A DNA stretch of 64,000 bases, from the NCBI GenBank assembly GCA_027946555.1, contig JAPEVC010000081.1:1-64000 (forward strand), given 5' to 3'. Below are positions 24,610 through 36,145 of this stretch, in pieces. Source of the DNA: Gnomoniopsis sp. IMI 355080. Taxonomy: Eukaryota > Ascomycota > Sordariomycetes > Diaporthales > Gnomoniaceae. A program made the position numbers and the translations under genes. The notes under the pieces were generated by a model. That model was not told the origin of the DNA, did no database searches, and saw only the letters and a program-made list of their open reading frames with translations. Position 1 is the stretch's first letter. Each line of letters begins with the position of its first letter.

Positions 24610-24962
24610 GCTCCCATTGGCTTCGAAAAGCTCGACCTGGAAAGCTTTGAGTGTAGTAATGGCAAGAGTATGTGTGAACAGACTTGCAGACTTTCCAGCC
24701 AAGCTCTGTTAGCATTCCGACACACATTTTCGCTCGGCAGGAGTGGAGGATCTGATCCTGCAAAGCTCGATCGTAATATTACGTGACATACGAGACTATC
24801 GGGGTCGATAGGAAGGGAAAAGACCCGGTCGTGACGAGCCTTGCAGGTATCTTCTTAGAGGTGACGCTTAATGATACTAGAAAGAAGATAAACAAAGCAA
24901 TCTGCTAGAATTCCATGCCCTTTCTTCCTGACCATCATAGTCCCTCTCGTCACTCTAGCACA
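24610..24962. other. convergent 3' intergenic region, CBR1 / PBN1
   Basis: This 353-bp stretch lies between converging stops. It should hold both 3' UTRs. I see no gene or repeat. Confidence 0.5.
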
Positions 24963-26507
24963 CTACTGCTGCTTCTTCTCCAACCCGTCCATCTGTTTCT
25001 TTGGCCCATAACCGGTCCTGAGATATACTTGCAACAGCTTCCATACAATCCACCCAAAACCCAGCAACACCACCACCGCAGTTCCCGCGCTCACCCACCC
25101 AGCCCTGTCCGTATCCAGCACCGGCACGCGAACGTTGTTCATCAGCCGCCCGCCCGCCTTCCCGGGGTGCGGGTCCACGTGCCAAAACACGGTGCGCGGC
25201 CCAAACAGTCCGTCGTAGCCCAGATTGACGCGTTCGAAAGGGCTGGCGGGGAATTTTGTGCCCTCTTCCGTTGTGCACGCCCAAAACACGGCTGGGTAGG
25301 GCACTTCGATGTTGGCGTACCCGCCGGAGGACGGCGCGAGGTAGCGCAAATGCAGGGGCACCTCGGCGGTCCAGCTTAGCTCTTGCGCCGGTGAGACAGG
25401 TGGTGACAACTCCAGGAGGACCGCACTGCCCCACAGATCCATGACATACTCGGGCGCCTCGAGGTCGACCGGCTGACTGGTGTACCGCAGCGCGCTCAGG
25501 TTCTTGCTCTCCAGGAACAAGTCGTCCGCCAGCTGGTACTTGTCAGCAAACACCCCCCTCGGCAGGGTGAAGTACGCATGCAACGCGCACTCCTCCCCCT
25601 CGGTCGCCGATGGCGGCGGCACAACGGCCTTGGCATTCATCTGCACGCGCAGCGCAGGATGCAGGCCCGTGGGCTCGGTGAAGCTTGTGGTGAAGGCGCC
25701 GCCCTCAATGCGCCGGTGCCGTGCAGGGAAGCTGAACATTGTCGAACTGGGCTTCTTGTCCTCACCGAGCACAGTAAGCACGCCAGCCATGCCGATTTCA
25801 TGTGGCTCGAGATTTGGGGAGTCTTCGCCCGCGGTCAGGATGCCTACTTCGATGCGGTGGGTATTTGCGCTGGTGGGGGTGGTAATGGAGAGAGGCTGGT
25901 CGGCGTGCGGCCATGAGGCGGTTATTTTGAGGGCGTGCGAGATGGTGTCGTAGGATATGTCTAGGGTGCTGGAGGTGTTGAGGCTGTCGACGCGTGCGGT
26001 ACATGACGAGCCTTTTGTGTCTGATGATGAGGGATGTGGGCAGAGCGTATTCTTGGCGTAGGTGATGAGCGACGAGAGGGACTCCAGCGGTTGGTAGTAC
26101 TGGTAGGCCGTGGCGTGAGAAAAGCGGTCGTTGGGGAGGGTGGTAAAGGACGTCTCTGCTTTCTTGCAGTCTAAAGAACCAAAGATCCCCTGAAGAGCTG
26201 TGCACAGTTGGTCCTGAGGGACGGTTTGAGATCCAGGTGTATAGAACAGATGGAATCCCGGGGACAGGCGTGACAGCAGCGGGCTAACAGTATCGTAGTG
26301 ATAAGGGCTGACCCAACGGATATGAAGCTCATGGCAGTTCTGCAGAAACCGACGTAGCTCACCCGGTAGCTCATCCAAGGCCAGGGTGATGCGGTCCTCG
26401 CGCACGGCGGGTAGGACAGGCCCGATCAGACTGCTGTCGGTAACCTTGATGGTCGCCGGGTCGACGCCATCTTGGGGTCTGTGCAGGAAAGTGATCCGTT
26501 CCCTCAT
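24963..26507 (-). CDS. PBN1 / PIG-X, GPI mannosyltransferase I subunit
   Basis: This single-exon gene of 514 aa has its ATG at 26507. Pbn1 stabilises and assists Gpi14 (PIG-M), which adds the first mannose to GPI anchors in the ER lumen, and has roles in ER quality control. The family pattern is visible: MRERITFLHRPQDG at the N-terminus, ELRRFLQNCHELHIRWVSPY, then the PIG-X core (about 310-460) with YFTLPRGVFADKYQL, YVMDLWGSAVLLEL, LHLRYLAPS and IEVPYPAVFWACT. One C-terminal membrane helix (about 473-495, AGTAVVVLLGFGWIVWKLL) is followed by a short basic cytosolic tail. This matches a type I topology with the bulk in the lumen, although the N-terminus lacks an obvious signal peptide, as in other fungal members. 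The length is normal. Confidence 0.92.
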   Translation of the reverse strand: MRERITFLHRPQDGVDPATIKVTDSSLIGPVLPAVREDRITLALDELPGELRRFLQNCHELHIRWVSPYHYDTVSPLLSRLSPGFHLFYTPGSQTVPQDQLCTALQGIFGSLDCKKAETSFTTLPNDRFSHATAYQYYQPLESLSSLITYAKNTLCPHPSSSDTKGSSCTARVDSLNTSSTLDISYDTISHALKITASWPHADQPLSITTPTSANTHRIEVGILTAGEDSPNLEPHEIGMAGVLTVLGEDKKPSSTMFSFPARHRRIEGGAFTTSFTEPTGLHPALRVQMNAKAVVPPPSATEGEECALHAYFTLPRGVFADKYQLADDLFLESKNLSALRYTSQPVDLEAPEYVMDLWGSAVLLELSPPVSPAQELSWTAEVPLHLRYLAPSSGGYANIEVPYPAVFWACTTEEGTKFPASPFERVNLGYDGLFGPRTVFWHVDPHPGKAGGRLMNNVRVPVLDTDRAGWVSAGTAVVVLLGFGWIVWKLLQVYLRTGYGPKKQMDGLEKKQQ

Positions 26508-27665
26508 GATGGCAGGATCGTCGGTGAGGGCGGGTGTTGAGGTGTGACGGTGAGAGCCAATAGCCTCTCAATACAGGTGGGATAATCTCCGGTCGGTCTG
26601 GCACGATACAAGAAACAACCCGCACTACTTTCTATAGACCTGCGATAGCTTCCTCCAGAGATTACGGTTACCACGATTTACTTTTGGCAAGATGATAAGC
26701 TTTCGGTGGACCGTGGAACAAGGGGATTGGCTGGGCAGCGCTGTGACAGCTTCTCCTGGGAGGAGCTTCCTGACCGATGCTCCGGGATTCACGCCGTGAA
26801 GGTCGGCGCCGTTATGCAAAGAGGAGTCGGATTCGGACTCGGTAAACCGGATTTGAGCTCGGTCCAGGCTGTCATGGGGTTGTGCAGGACCTGATTCGAA
26901 GAAGAGTACTGGGCACTGGGTGTCTCGCGCTGTCTGTCAAAAAGTCGAGAGTCAAGATGACGGGGGTGCAGAGCCGCGTGCCGAGCCTGTCAAAGCTGTC
27001 GGCTGTCCAAGAAGCCTCACCGAGCAAGGGGCAGATAGGTGATGCACCACGTCGTGTCACTCGAGGAGTACTTCTGTTGGGCGCAGCGTTTGCTAGCATA
27101 TGCATGTACCTCGGGAGGGCGGGTGGCAGGGAGCAGGCATAACTAGGCCTTCTCTCGGTCGTTGAATCTGGTTTAGCGTCCAAGTAATAAGGCTGCGGTC
27201 ACCAAGCACATCGATATTCCTCACCTCAAACCACTTCGAGTTTCCAGCCCTGCCAGCGTAGGAATATCGTTTCTGTACATGGTGTTATTGCACATTACTC
27301 AACTTCGCCAGACCCTTGATGCATCGAGCCATCCAGCTTCTTCCCTTTGCCCTCATCGACACAGGTACTGCATAGTCCTCCGGGCCGGGCTCCGCTCTTG
27401 GACAATATCCCGTCGAACATCGACTCCAACCTGGGCTTGGCCGTACATGACAGCACGCACGCGGCCCGTCGGTGGTGCTTCCGGTACACTTGCTTCCTTG
27501 CTGTCATTGTTTTTATCTGTGTAATTAACACCTCCCTTGGGTGAATCATCGTCTCGGTCTGGGCTTAGTCTCCGCATCGGTTGACACATTGCTGTCGCTT
27601 CGGGGCACTGTCCAGTCCCATCCGGGAATTGTGGTCCACAGTCGGGACTTTGTCTGCAATTGGCC
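26508..27665. promoter_or_regulatory. divergent promoter region, PBN1 / caspase-homeodomain-rhodanese gene
   Basis: About 1.16 kb lies between divergent ATGs. Small frames on both strands show no family resemblance. No clear motif can be assigned. Confidence 0.35.
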
Positions 27666-30600
27666 ATGGCAAACCTGCAACCACAACCATACTATGCTAT
27701 AAGGACGAGGAGGCCGGCCGAGGGAAGCTCCACAAGCAGTGTTGACTCTACTGTATGTTCATCTGTCTTGTCTTTGCTCTACCTTCATGACAGTATGCGT
27801 TCTGAAGAGGTCTCTTCCACCTACTCACCGTCTCCTCTCTTGCAGTATGGCTCGGGCATCGAATATGCCCCTCCCGCTACACACGATACCAGCCGTGTGA
27901 ACTTCCATGTCAAGCAAATCGATAGCTTTGCCCAGACACTGCAGGACGTAAGCACTGCTGCCCCTTCTCCCCCTTCATGGACGACGCCCGGCTCACTAAG
28001 TAATTTTTGCCTGTCTCAGTCCGCCAGTAGGGCCTTCCCAAATAAGGGGCGGTCATCACAACGCTACAAGAGCGTCCAAGTCCTTTTGCTGCACTGGAAA
28101 ACCGACGATCTCTTTGTTCTGCCAGAGCTTGAGGACTTAGAGGCGTCTTTCCGTGAAGAATATGGCTTCAACACCGATGTCTTCGCCATTCCCGCTGACA
28201 ACCCCCACTTGGACTTGATGATGCGCATAGGCTCCCTCATCAAGGACCATGAATCCGAGGACACCCTTTTCATTGTTTACTACGGTGGTCACGCCAAGAT
28301 AGATGAGTCGAGGCAAAGCACCTGGTGCGCAACACGGCATTCCGGCTCTCCTTCGTTGCAGTGGTCTGCCATACAGACCCTTCTTGAACGATCGATATCT
28401 GATGTCTTGATACTTTTGGACTGCTGTGCTGGCGCCGCTTCTGCCACTTTCCCCAACGGAAAGAGTACCACTGAGACAATATCAGCGTCAAGCTGGGACG
28501 CCATTGCCCCGGATCCAGGACGGTATTCTTTCACAAACGCTCTCATTGAAGTCTTGGGAGAATGGAGGAACAGGACTTTCTCGGCTGCAATGCTTCATGC
28601 CGAGGTACTAGCACGGTTAAAGCATCCTAGGCCCATACTCATCAACGGCAAACGATTTGAGGCGAGGGCGACGCCAGTGCATTTTATGATGACTTCGGAC
28701 CACAGAGCACCGAGCATCGAAATGAGCCGACTCATTTCTCCCGACAGACTGCCGCCATCACCTGCAAGAGATCCAAGTCCAGGAGAAATACCAATGGGAA
28801 GGGGTCCAGCAGATGATGAATGCTTCACGGAACCGAATGAGGACAAGCCTCATGTGATGATTTCCCTCGCGCTCGAGGACAATCAAAGACTAGACTTGAA
28901 CGCCTGGGAACAATGGCTTTCCAGCTTTCCAGCACTGGCCAAATATGTCAAGGTCCAGGGTGTCTTCAAAAGTCACTCGACACTTCTTCTCCTATCCATG
29001 CCTGTCTCCGTCTGGGATCTACTTCCCGAGGATCAAGCTTGTTCATTCGTGGCATTCATTCGATCGAACAATCTCGTCAAGGCTCCGAAAGAAGTCGAGA
29101 GAACCGTTCAGAGCCAGACCGAGATTCTGCAAAGTGACAGATCATCCATCTTCTCAGGTACGACATTCAGGGACAGCATTCTGGCCCCATCGATATCCAG
29201 CCACCTGCGACCACAAACCCAGGCGAGCGAGAGGGGCACTATCTGGCGGACGCAAAGTAGTGCAACGCTGAATCAACACCGGCCGGGACCCACGGCATTG
29301 ACGCCAGTGTCGTCCGTCAGCTCACAGTCAAGCGGGGCTCAACGACCGTCGCTCCAACGGACTCGCTCTACTTCATCCTATCGGCCTGGCAATCTGTCAG
29401 GCGTCATGGGCCTCGCCGGGGCCACACTTGATGGCGGAATCGTGCGGCAGCCTTTAATGAATCAGTCACGAAGCTCCAAAAGGACCGTCTTTAGCGATAG
29501 CCACGAGCTGCCTGAATGCCCTCCCCTTGCTGCTCATGTGGTCAGTCGCCTCGAAGTCTATTACCACAAAGATCCACACCCGAGCGACGGAACGACCGAG
29601 TACTATGCCTCTCACCTTGGGATAGAAGCAGCAGATGTCAAGGTAAGTATATCAGACGCTTCAAGAAATGCACTCCTCTTACTGACCCTGATCAGGTCTG
29701 GTTCCACCATCGGCGAATAGAAGAACAATCGAAGGCCAACCTAGAGCAATTGAAAATGGTCGACAGCATTCCAGAAACACATGTAGGGCCACAAATGATA
29801 CTCGCCGGCCAATTGAATGATCTTCTCGACGTATTCCCTCCAGCACAAATTCTCTTCGTCGATCTAAGGTCGCCCTCGGAATTTCAAAGGTCACACATCC
29901 ACAACGCAGTCAACCTGAGGATGCCCTCAAAATTCATGGGCATGGCCAGTCTTGACATGCTAGACCGGACATTTCCGGATGAGCAGAGTAGAAGGTCATT
30001 TACAAGATGGAGCAAGACCAAATGCATGGTCATCTACGACCGAAACATCGAAGCTTCGTGGGAGTGTCCGATCGCACCTCAACTACTGGACATGCTCAGA
30101 AGGCAGGGTTGGCCCGGAAGGTGCTTCGTTCTCAAAGGACCCTTCCGCGAGTTCTCTATGTCTTTTGACAAGTATATCACAGGGGACAGGATGACCAAGG
30201 ATTCAAAGAAGTACACTGATGGGTTGCGCTCAGCCACTCCGCCAACGGAGCAGCAACTCAGGCGGAAACAGGCACGCTACGAGGAATGGCTTCGCCGCGT
30301 TCAGCATGAAGGGAGCCTGGAGACAAATTACTCTAAGCCTCGGGAAGTCACGTCAAAGAAAGCTGCGGTGGATGAGCACCAGCGCGAGCTGGAGGCAGAG
30401 TTCAAAGGGCGCTGCCCAGATCTCTATCGACGGATGAAAGACATGGGTGCGCAACAAGAGCCTTCGTCACACTACCCGCCAGCGCCTCCGCCCAAGCATG
30501 GCAAGGAGGCCTTTTACGACGATGACTCTTATTTTGACACCCGCAAAGCCCACCTCGTTCGCAGTCTGTCCACAGGGCTCGACAAGATGCGCGACGCCGC

Positions 30601-30898
30601 CAGCACGCCCGGGTCGGGCAATTCCACCTTTCCCAGCGACAGTCGTGTCCCGGACAAGCTCGGCGAGTTGCCCAGCCTGGACTACGAGGACTTTGATGAG
30701 ATCGACCCCCGTGAGGCCCAGTCGCCGCCGTACAGACCCGGGGCAGGAGGCAGGTCTGCCGCGTCGTCCACAGCCAGTGGGGATGTTGCCGGGGCGTCCC
30801 CTGCGAGTTCGCAGGATCATGCGGCGAAAAAGGTGTCTAGGGAGGCGTCGGGCAGGCAAGGGTTATGGAAGCGGTTGAGGAGCAATAACGGGAAATGA
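27666..30898 (+). CDS. caspase-like / homeodomain-like / rhodanese (CH2-like) fusion protein
   Basis: I assemble four exons: 27666-27752, 27846-27947, 28020-29642 and 29696-30898, all phase 0, about 1004 aa. Residues about 78-330 form a caspase-like (C14) domain: strand VQVLLLHW, catalytic His in FIVYYGGHA (about H154), and catalytic Cys in LILLDCCAG (about C199). A second module (about 350-435, VSVWDLLPEDQACSFVAFIR) follows; I have no name for it. Residues about 559-618 align without gaps to a homeodomain: LEVYYHKDPHP, then YASHLGIEAADVK joined across intron 3 to VWFHHRR. Position 51, normally Asn, is His. Residues about 640-765 form a rhodanese/CH2 domain (ILFVDLRSPSEFQRSHIHNA, CFVLKGPF); its active Cys position reads IYDR, as in MAP-kinase-phosphatase CH2 domains, so sulfurtransferase activity is unlikely. 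No HCx5R phosphatase motif follows. The tail is charged and Ser/Pro-rich. Function unknown; a protease-linked signalling or nuclear adaptor role is inference. Confidence 0.85.
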
Positions 30899-31700
30899 GC
30901 TCACGGAGTGATCGTCAGGACCACTACCGTCAATGGTCTTGGTGCGTGTACGAAACATGACGAGTCACGAGATAGAGATATAGGCTGTGGAATGCCTGTA
31001 GCTTCGGGTAGGCAATGGAACATTGAGCCGTGGCGAGGAGGGATTTCCGTATCGCGGTCATTCGAGGTTGAAGATGGACGTTTTGAAATTTGATACCAAT
31101 TCTACAATCCATGTATAGCGAAGCTTGTTGCGATTGGGAAGGCGTTTGTTTACTATTCAGTTTGGCATTGGGCACTTCTGGTACGTACTTCAAACAATGC
31201 CATTGTTTGGTAATTCTCATGTTTCCCGAAGGTCGAGCTACATCGGGCATATACTTACCTATGTATGTACTGAAGTACTCGGTCGTTGGCAAACCTGGTC
31301 CGAAGCTTCAATAGTGTGCACTCGGTGGTTCCATCAACAAAACATGTCCTCCTCCTATATGACGCTCTTGAGCAAACTAGAATCGCTGCAGACACTAGTT
31401 TTCATTTGAGCTATTCCCCTCCCTGACCCAACATCCAAAGGGCTGGGCCGTGAAAAGCGACAGGACCAGGCTCTCGGACTTTGGTTCGTAATATTAGCAT
31501 GGGATGAGTTAATATATGTTACACGCACCCGATCCAATACAACTTGACCCTTTGCACCATATACTGGTACGGCTGCGGCATGAAGGGGGACCACTTGGCG
31601 CCAATCAGAATCATGAACAAATCCTCGGAATCACGTGAAAGGTTCATTGTCAAGGTTTCTCTTGCTTCAAGGTGAGCCATTGCATACTACATAGTATGTA

Positions 31701-31722
31701 CTACTACTTCTACTACTACTAC
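31701..31722. repeat. (CTA)n microsatellite
   Basis: An interrupted CTA/TAC trinucleotide run of about seven units in intergenic DNA downstream of the fusion gene. Confidence 0.7.
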
Positions 31723-34003
31723 AGCACTTCGTATCCGCGAACAGTTCCCCGATTGTAGTAAGGCTAAAAGGGCCTTTGTTGCTCGCATTACTAGCTTCTC
31801 TCGAGAATGGAAGGCTAAAGTCTTGGCCGCAGGGTGAATTCGTTCATGAGTTTATCTTGGCTCGTCAAATCACGGATATTGTTTGCGCAGGCAGACGATG
31901 TAATGTTGTGAAAGAGATCTTTTTTTATTATTTTTCCTTCCCAAGGTGTGTCTCTATATCTCTGACCTCGAATATGTTCTTTGAATACCGGTCTCATGAC
32001 ATCCAATACGACGGAAGCATTGAATTGTCCATTGTAGAAAGCGACTGGCTCTGAGCAAATCTATGGATTGGAGCCACAATCATCATCCTGATTCTGAAGT
32101 CATCCAGGGTTGGATAGCTGTCACAGGTACCTTCCCGGCAAACACCATCCCAGGTTATGTGCATTTGCTACGTGAGCCTCTCCACGGATACGGGTTAATA
32201 CTTTGCTGTTAATTGCTACTCCGCTTCGACGCCCATGGTCGAGAGAGAAACGGCATTGCAGGCCAAGCCCTCGTTAGTGTGTATTGGCGCCCTCGCTCGG
32301 AGGGCGCAGTACCATGATTACAAAAAAAGCCACTTCACTCTGGAAGCCGAAATCACACCATCCGAATTGGGGGTGTTTCGCATCACTCTTCCTAGGGAAG
32401 GTTACTCACTAACTTCACCTTCTCTGCCTGAGTGTGGGGGGCTCGATTTGCTTCGGATAGCACGTCGACGTGCCACTAGTGGGTAAGCAACTAGGAGAGA
32501 ATGCAACCCGCACTTCTGCCGGAGGTATGCGGCTGAAAAGCAAAGAATATGGAAAAGGTGTGGGGGGCGGCGGCGGAGGAGGGAGGGTGTATGCATTGCG
32601 TGCGGGTAAGACGCCATCAGCCAAATGTGCCAAAATAACAGCCGTCGCGGTTGTGGCGTTTCCTCGCGCGGCAGCCCGGCCTGGATAAAACAATCGATCG
32701 CTATCAAGTATGTTTTAGGCATGGCGGCTCATGCGGCGCCAAGTGCCTATCATGTTCACCCTCCCCCCGCCCCTGCGTGCGCGCCTGGGTAAGAACAATA
32801 AGGTAGATAAAAGGGTCCTTCTTCTTTTATTTACCGTCTAGGCGAGGAGCGGCAAAGAGCGGATGCACGGCACGCATGCCCGGACCCGCGTTGCTTTTGA
32901 GTTGCGCACATGGGCATTTGTTCATGGTGAGGAGGAGGGAAGGAATACCCGGGGTAAAGAACCAAGCCTTTTTCTTTCAACCCTCCCATTCCAAAACCGT
33001 GGTGCGAGGTTTGGGGGGCCTGCCACTTTCACCACCGGCGGAGAATATTTTCCCACGTGTATCGTTCAGCTTGACGAGAATAGCAACAAGGCCGCCAGCA
33101 GGGAGCATCGCTCTTTGCCTAACTCATGGCATCAAGCCAAAAGATGGGGTGAAACAAACATCCAATCGCTGAGCCTGGGAATGCCGCATGTCGCCTCACC
33201 ATGCCATCCCATTTTCGTTTTTTTCGGGCGAATGGGCTTTTCGCAGGGCTCGAGGCGCCGCCGACCGCATGCGAGGGCAGGGAGTGGTTAGAATCCTTAC
33301 TAGATCCCGTTTCGTAGTAGTGATGATCATCAGATCGGCGAGCTGTCGTGGCTGTGTTGGGAAACGGACGATCTCTCACAGGAAACACAGCTGGACAGCC
33401 TCGCCTTGACATGTATCGTAGCGACGGAATGACGCCAATCCAAGGAAGCATGCGCGACCCGCCCTGTCGGGACGCCTCCTCACGGCTGGGCAAGCCCCGG
33501 GATACAATGTGAAAGGGTTGGTGAATTCATGCAAGAGATCATAATAGTAGTTAGCTTGGAACGAGTTCACGCGTTCCCGCTTTCAATTGATTGCAGATCT
33601 CCCTCCGCCCTTGAGAGACAAAGAAAACTAAATGTTTCAATGTTTCCGCGGATTGTGGTTGCGACTGGGTGTATGTTGTGTGTGGGTGTGTTGTGGTGCG
33701 TCAATGTTTTAGTTCCATCTGAAGTCTTTCCTCCCATATTCCCCGGTACATACGGCCATGCTCGCCCGGTTTCCAAAGGAGAATTGGATGTCTCAGGGAC
33801 ACCAAAAGAAAGAAAAAAGCATGCATTCCGACCGCGACGTCGCGCGAATGGGGTCCAAATTGAGAAAGAGATGGGACCTGTCAGATGCACGTCAGCTTTT
33901 GACAGGACAAAGAGCCTAGTGCGGAGGGGGGCATGCGGCAGAACGGGGCCCTTTTTGCTGCGTGACTAACCGCCGCGCCCACACAAGCCTGACAAACAAC
34001 ACA

Positions 34004-34016
34004 CCCCCCCCCCCCC
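34004..34016. repeat. poly-C run
   Basis: About 13 consecutive C's in the gene-poor region. Run length may vary through replication slippage or sequencing error. Confidence 0.75.
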
Positions 34017-34514
34017 GAGACAAAGTTTCAACTGCAAGTGTTTCTCGTCTGCGACATTCTACTATAGCACGTTTTGCAGATGATGATCGACGTCTGGGCG
34101 CATGGGGAACACTTGCTTTGTTTCTCGGTGTATATGTGCGTTTCTTTCCTCGTTGTGTACTGATTTGCGATTGGCTGAAGCACGCATTCACGTATCGAAA
34201 TCGACGGTGATATGGGCGATCATCGTTCGTTTGATTTGGATTATGACTCTTGTTCAATGCTTCGGAAACGTATGATATCGTGCTCCGTCGCGGAAATTGT
34301 CAAGATCGAGACATTATTACGAGGCCCTCGCTCCAACCGAGCCAAGAAACCTTGAGGTACGCCAACAGCACCCCCAACGGAAAACCCGTGTGGTCAACCC
34401 GCGGCTTTTCCGCCCAGCTTTTGGTGGAGCGTGTTTTGTCGTTCGAGAGCCTCCTGGGGCGTTGCAAAGTTGTAAATTGATTTCAAGGTGGATATCTCAA
34501 TCCCCGCGTGGCAG

Positions 34515-34572
34515 CACAGACACACAGAGAGATAAAGAGAGACAGAGAGAGAGAGAGTCGGAAAGAGAGTCA
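34515..34572. repeat. purine (CA/GA)n microsatellite
   Basis: A stretch of CACA and GAGA repeats, interrupted, about 58 bp long. It lies in the gene-poor region. Confidence 0.7.
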
Positions 34573-36129
34573 GGTCTAGATTAGGGCTAGTGTACGAGGG
34601 AAAAGAGAGGCTCCCTTGTAACATGCGTAAGCGATCACGAACTGGAGAATGTCGGTGCCATATAGACCGTGCGCTTGGATCTGGATCGGGTGGATCCTCA
34701 AAGGACACGGAGATCTCCACCTTGGTCACTATACCCGCGACTACAAGGGTGAATCAGCGCCCGCAATGAGCTCTTGACATCGGAGCTCTCACCTGCAAGG
34801 TGGGATCGACGGCACAGGCAGAGAACATGTCTAGACGTTCTGTCGTTCCACACCCACCCGTCCCCCCGATCCCCGGCATCCTCCTGGCCAAGACCCCTTT
34901 TTACTTGGAAGCGAGAGCAAGGGATCCACAGTAGAATCCGCGATCAGATTCCCCAACATGGACGTGGATGTCAGGCTGGCCTGGCTAGGTGGGGAGAAGG
35001 GGGGGGGGACCTTGACAGGACCCCATTGTATTTGAGCCTTGCTTGGGGAGACTGATGCGATTTGCTCAGAGGCCCTGGCAAGCCCCGCTGATGACAGCTG
35101 CTCATCATTCCTTGGTTGCATGAGCTAAATAGGAAACCCTGCCCTTCAAAAAGAGCATCATCTACTCTGTATCGTGACAGGTGCAAGCGGTGCCACTGTT
35201 CAAAGCACGGACACGATATCTCGCTCCGCCTCGCCAAGGTTGCGGCTCCTGTCGCCTACGGATGTTTGATGATGTGATCTCCAGACGAGTAAGCTGTCCC
35301 AAAGCTTACCTAGACGTTTGAAGGTCCTCTCTGCTCGCTACTATGTATTGTACTGTAGATATGGGCAGCTTGCAGTCGTCTAGAATAAATGGCGCCCACC
35401 CGGTCCAACTCTACCCCCCGGCCCACCACCAAAAGCACAAGAGAGGGTGTGAAGAGCGCATCTATCATGGAAAACGCCGTAAAAAAGGGCCTGGCACCCG
35501 ATTGAAATTCCGGGCCGGTGTTCTACATGTCGAATTCACCGAGAAGCTGCTCTCCCGGGATCCCGGATTCAGAGGATCGGGTATTCCGCATCTCGACTTC
35601 CATGCCCGCTTTGACGCCATGTCAGCATTTCATAACACAACATTTTTCGCCCGGCCTTGGCTCGAAACTTGCAACGCGGCAGACCTTCCACACTCGGAGA
35701 AGGGAGGGGTATAAAGAGAGAGAGAGGGTGGAGGGTGACGACCCAGTTGTTGGCGTCAAAAACTATTTCCCCCCCCCTTAACTTCGGTTCGGCGTGGACT
35801 ACAATGGTATAAAAGACAGGTTGTTGACCAACGACGGCAAAGTAAATACGATTACGGTCCACCCGACACAGGCCCCGGCCCACGATCGTCGCGGCTCCTT
35901 CTCGGTGGGGTCCAGATGGGCCTGGCAGGTGGGGTATGGCGCCAGATGGATACCGGATACGCAGCACTTCCAACAGCACAAAAAACACGGAGTTGTATCT
36001 TGTGCTGCCTGCCCTTCGACGATATGGTGTTTCGATCCGAGACGGGTCTTTTGTGCCGTTTCCCACTCCGGCAGTCCGGTCGCTTAACAGGAGGGGTTGT
36101 TTACTAGTCGTCACAGGTTGCGACAACCC

Positions 36130-36145
36130 AAAAAAAAAAAAAAAA
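36130..36145. repeat. poly-A run
   Basis: About 16 consecutive A's in the gene-poor region, not linked to any gene end I can identify. Confidence 0.7.

Noticed and set aside
29516..30898. Separate rhodanese or protein-phosphatase gene starting near 29516
   Set aside because: The splice joining DVK to VWFHHRR restores a homeodomain helix, so this part is the last exon of the fusion gene. There is also no HCx5R phosphatase motif.
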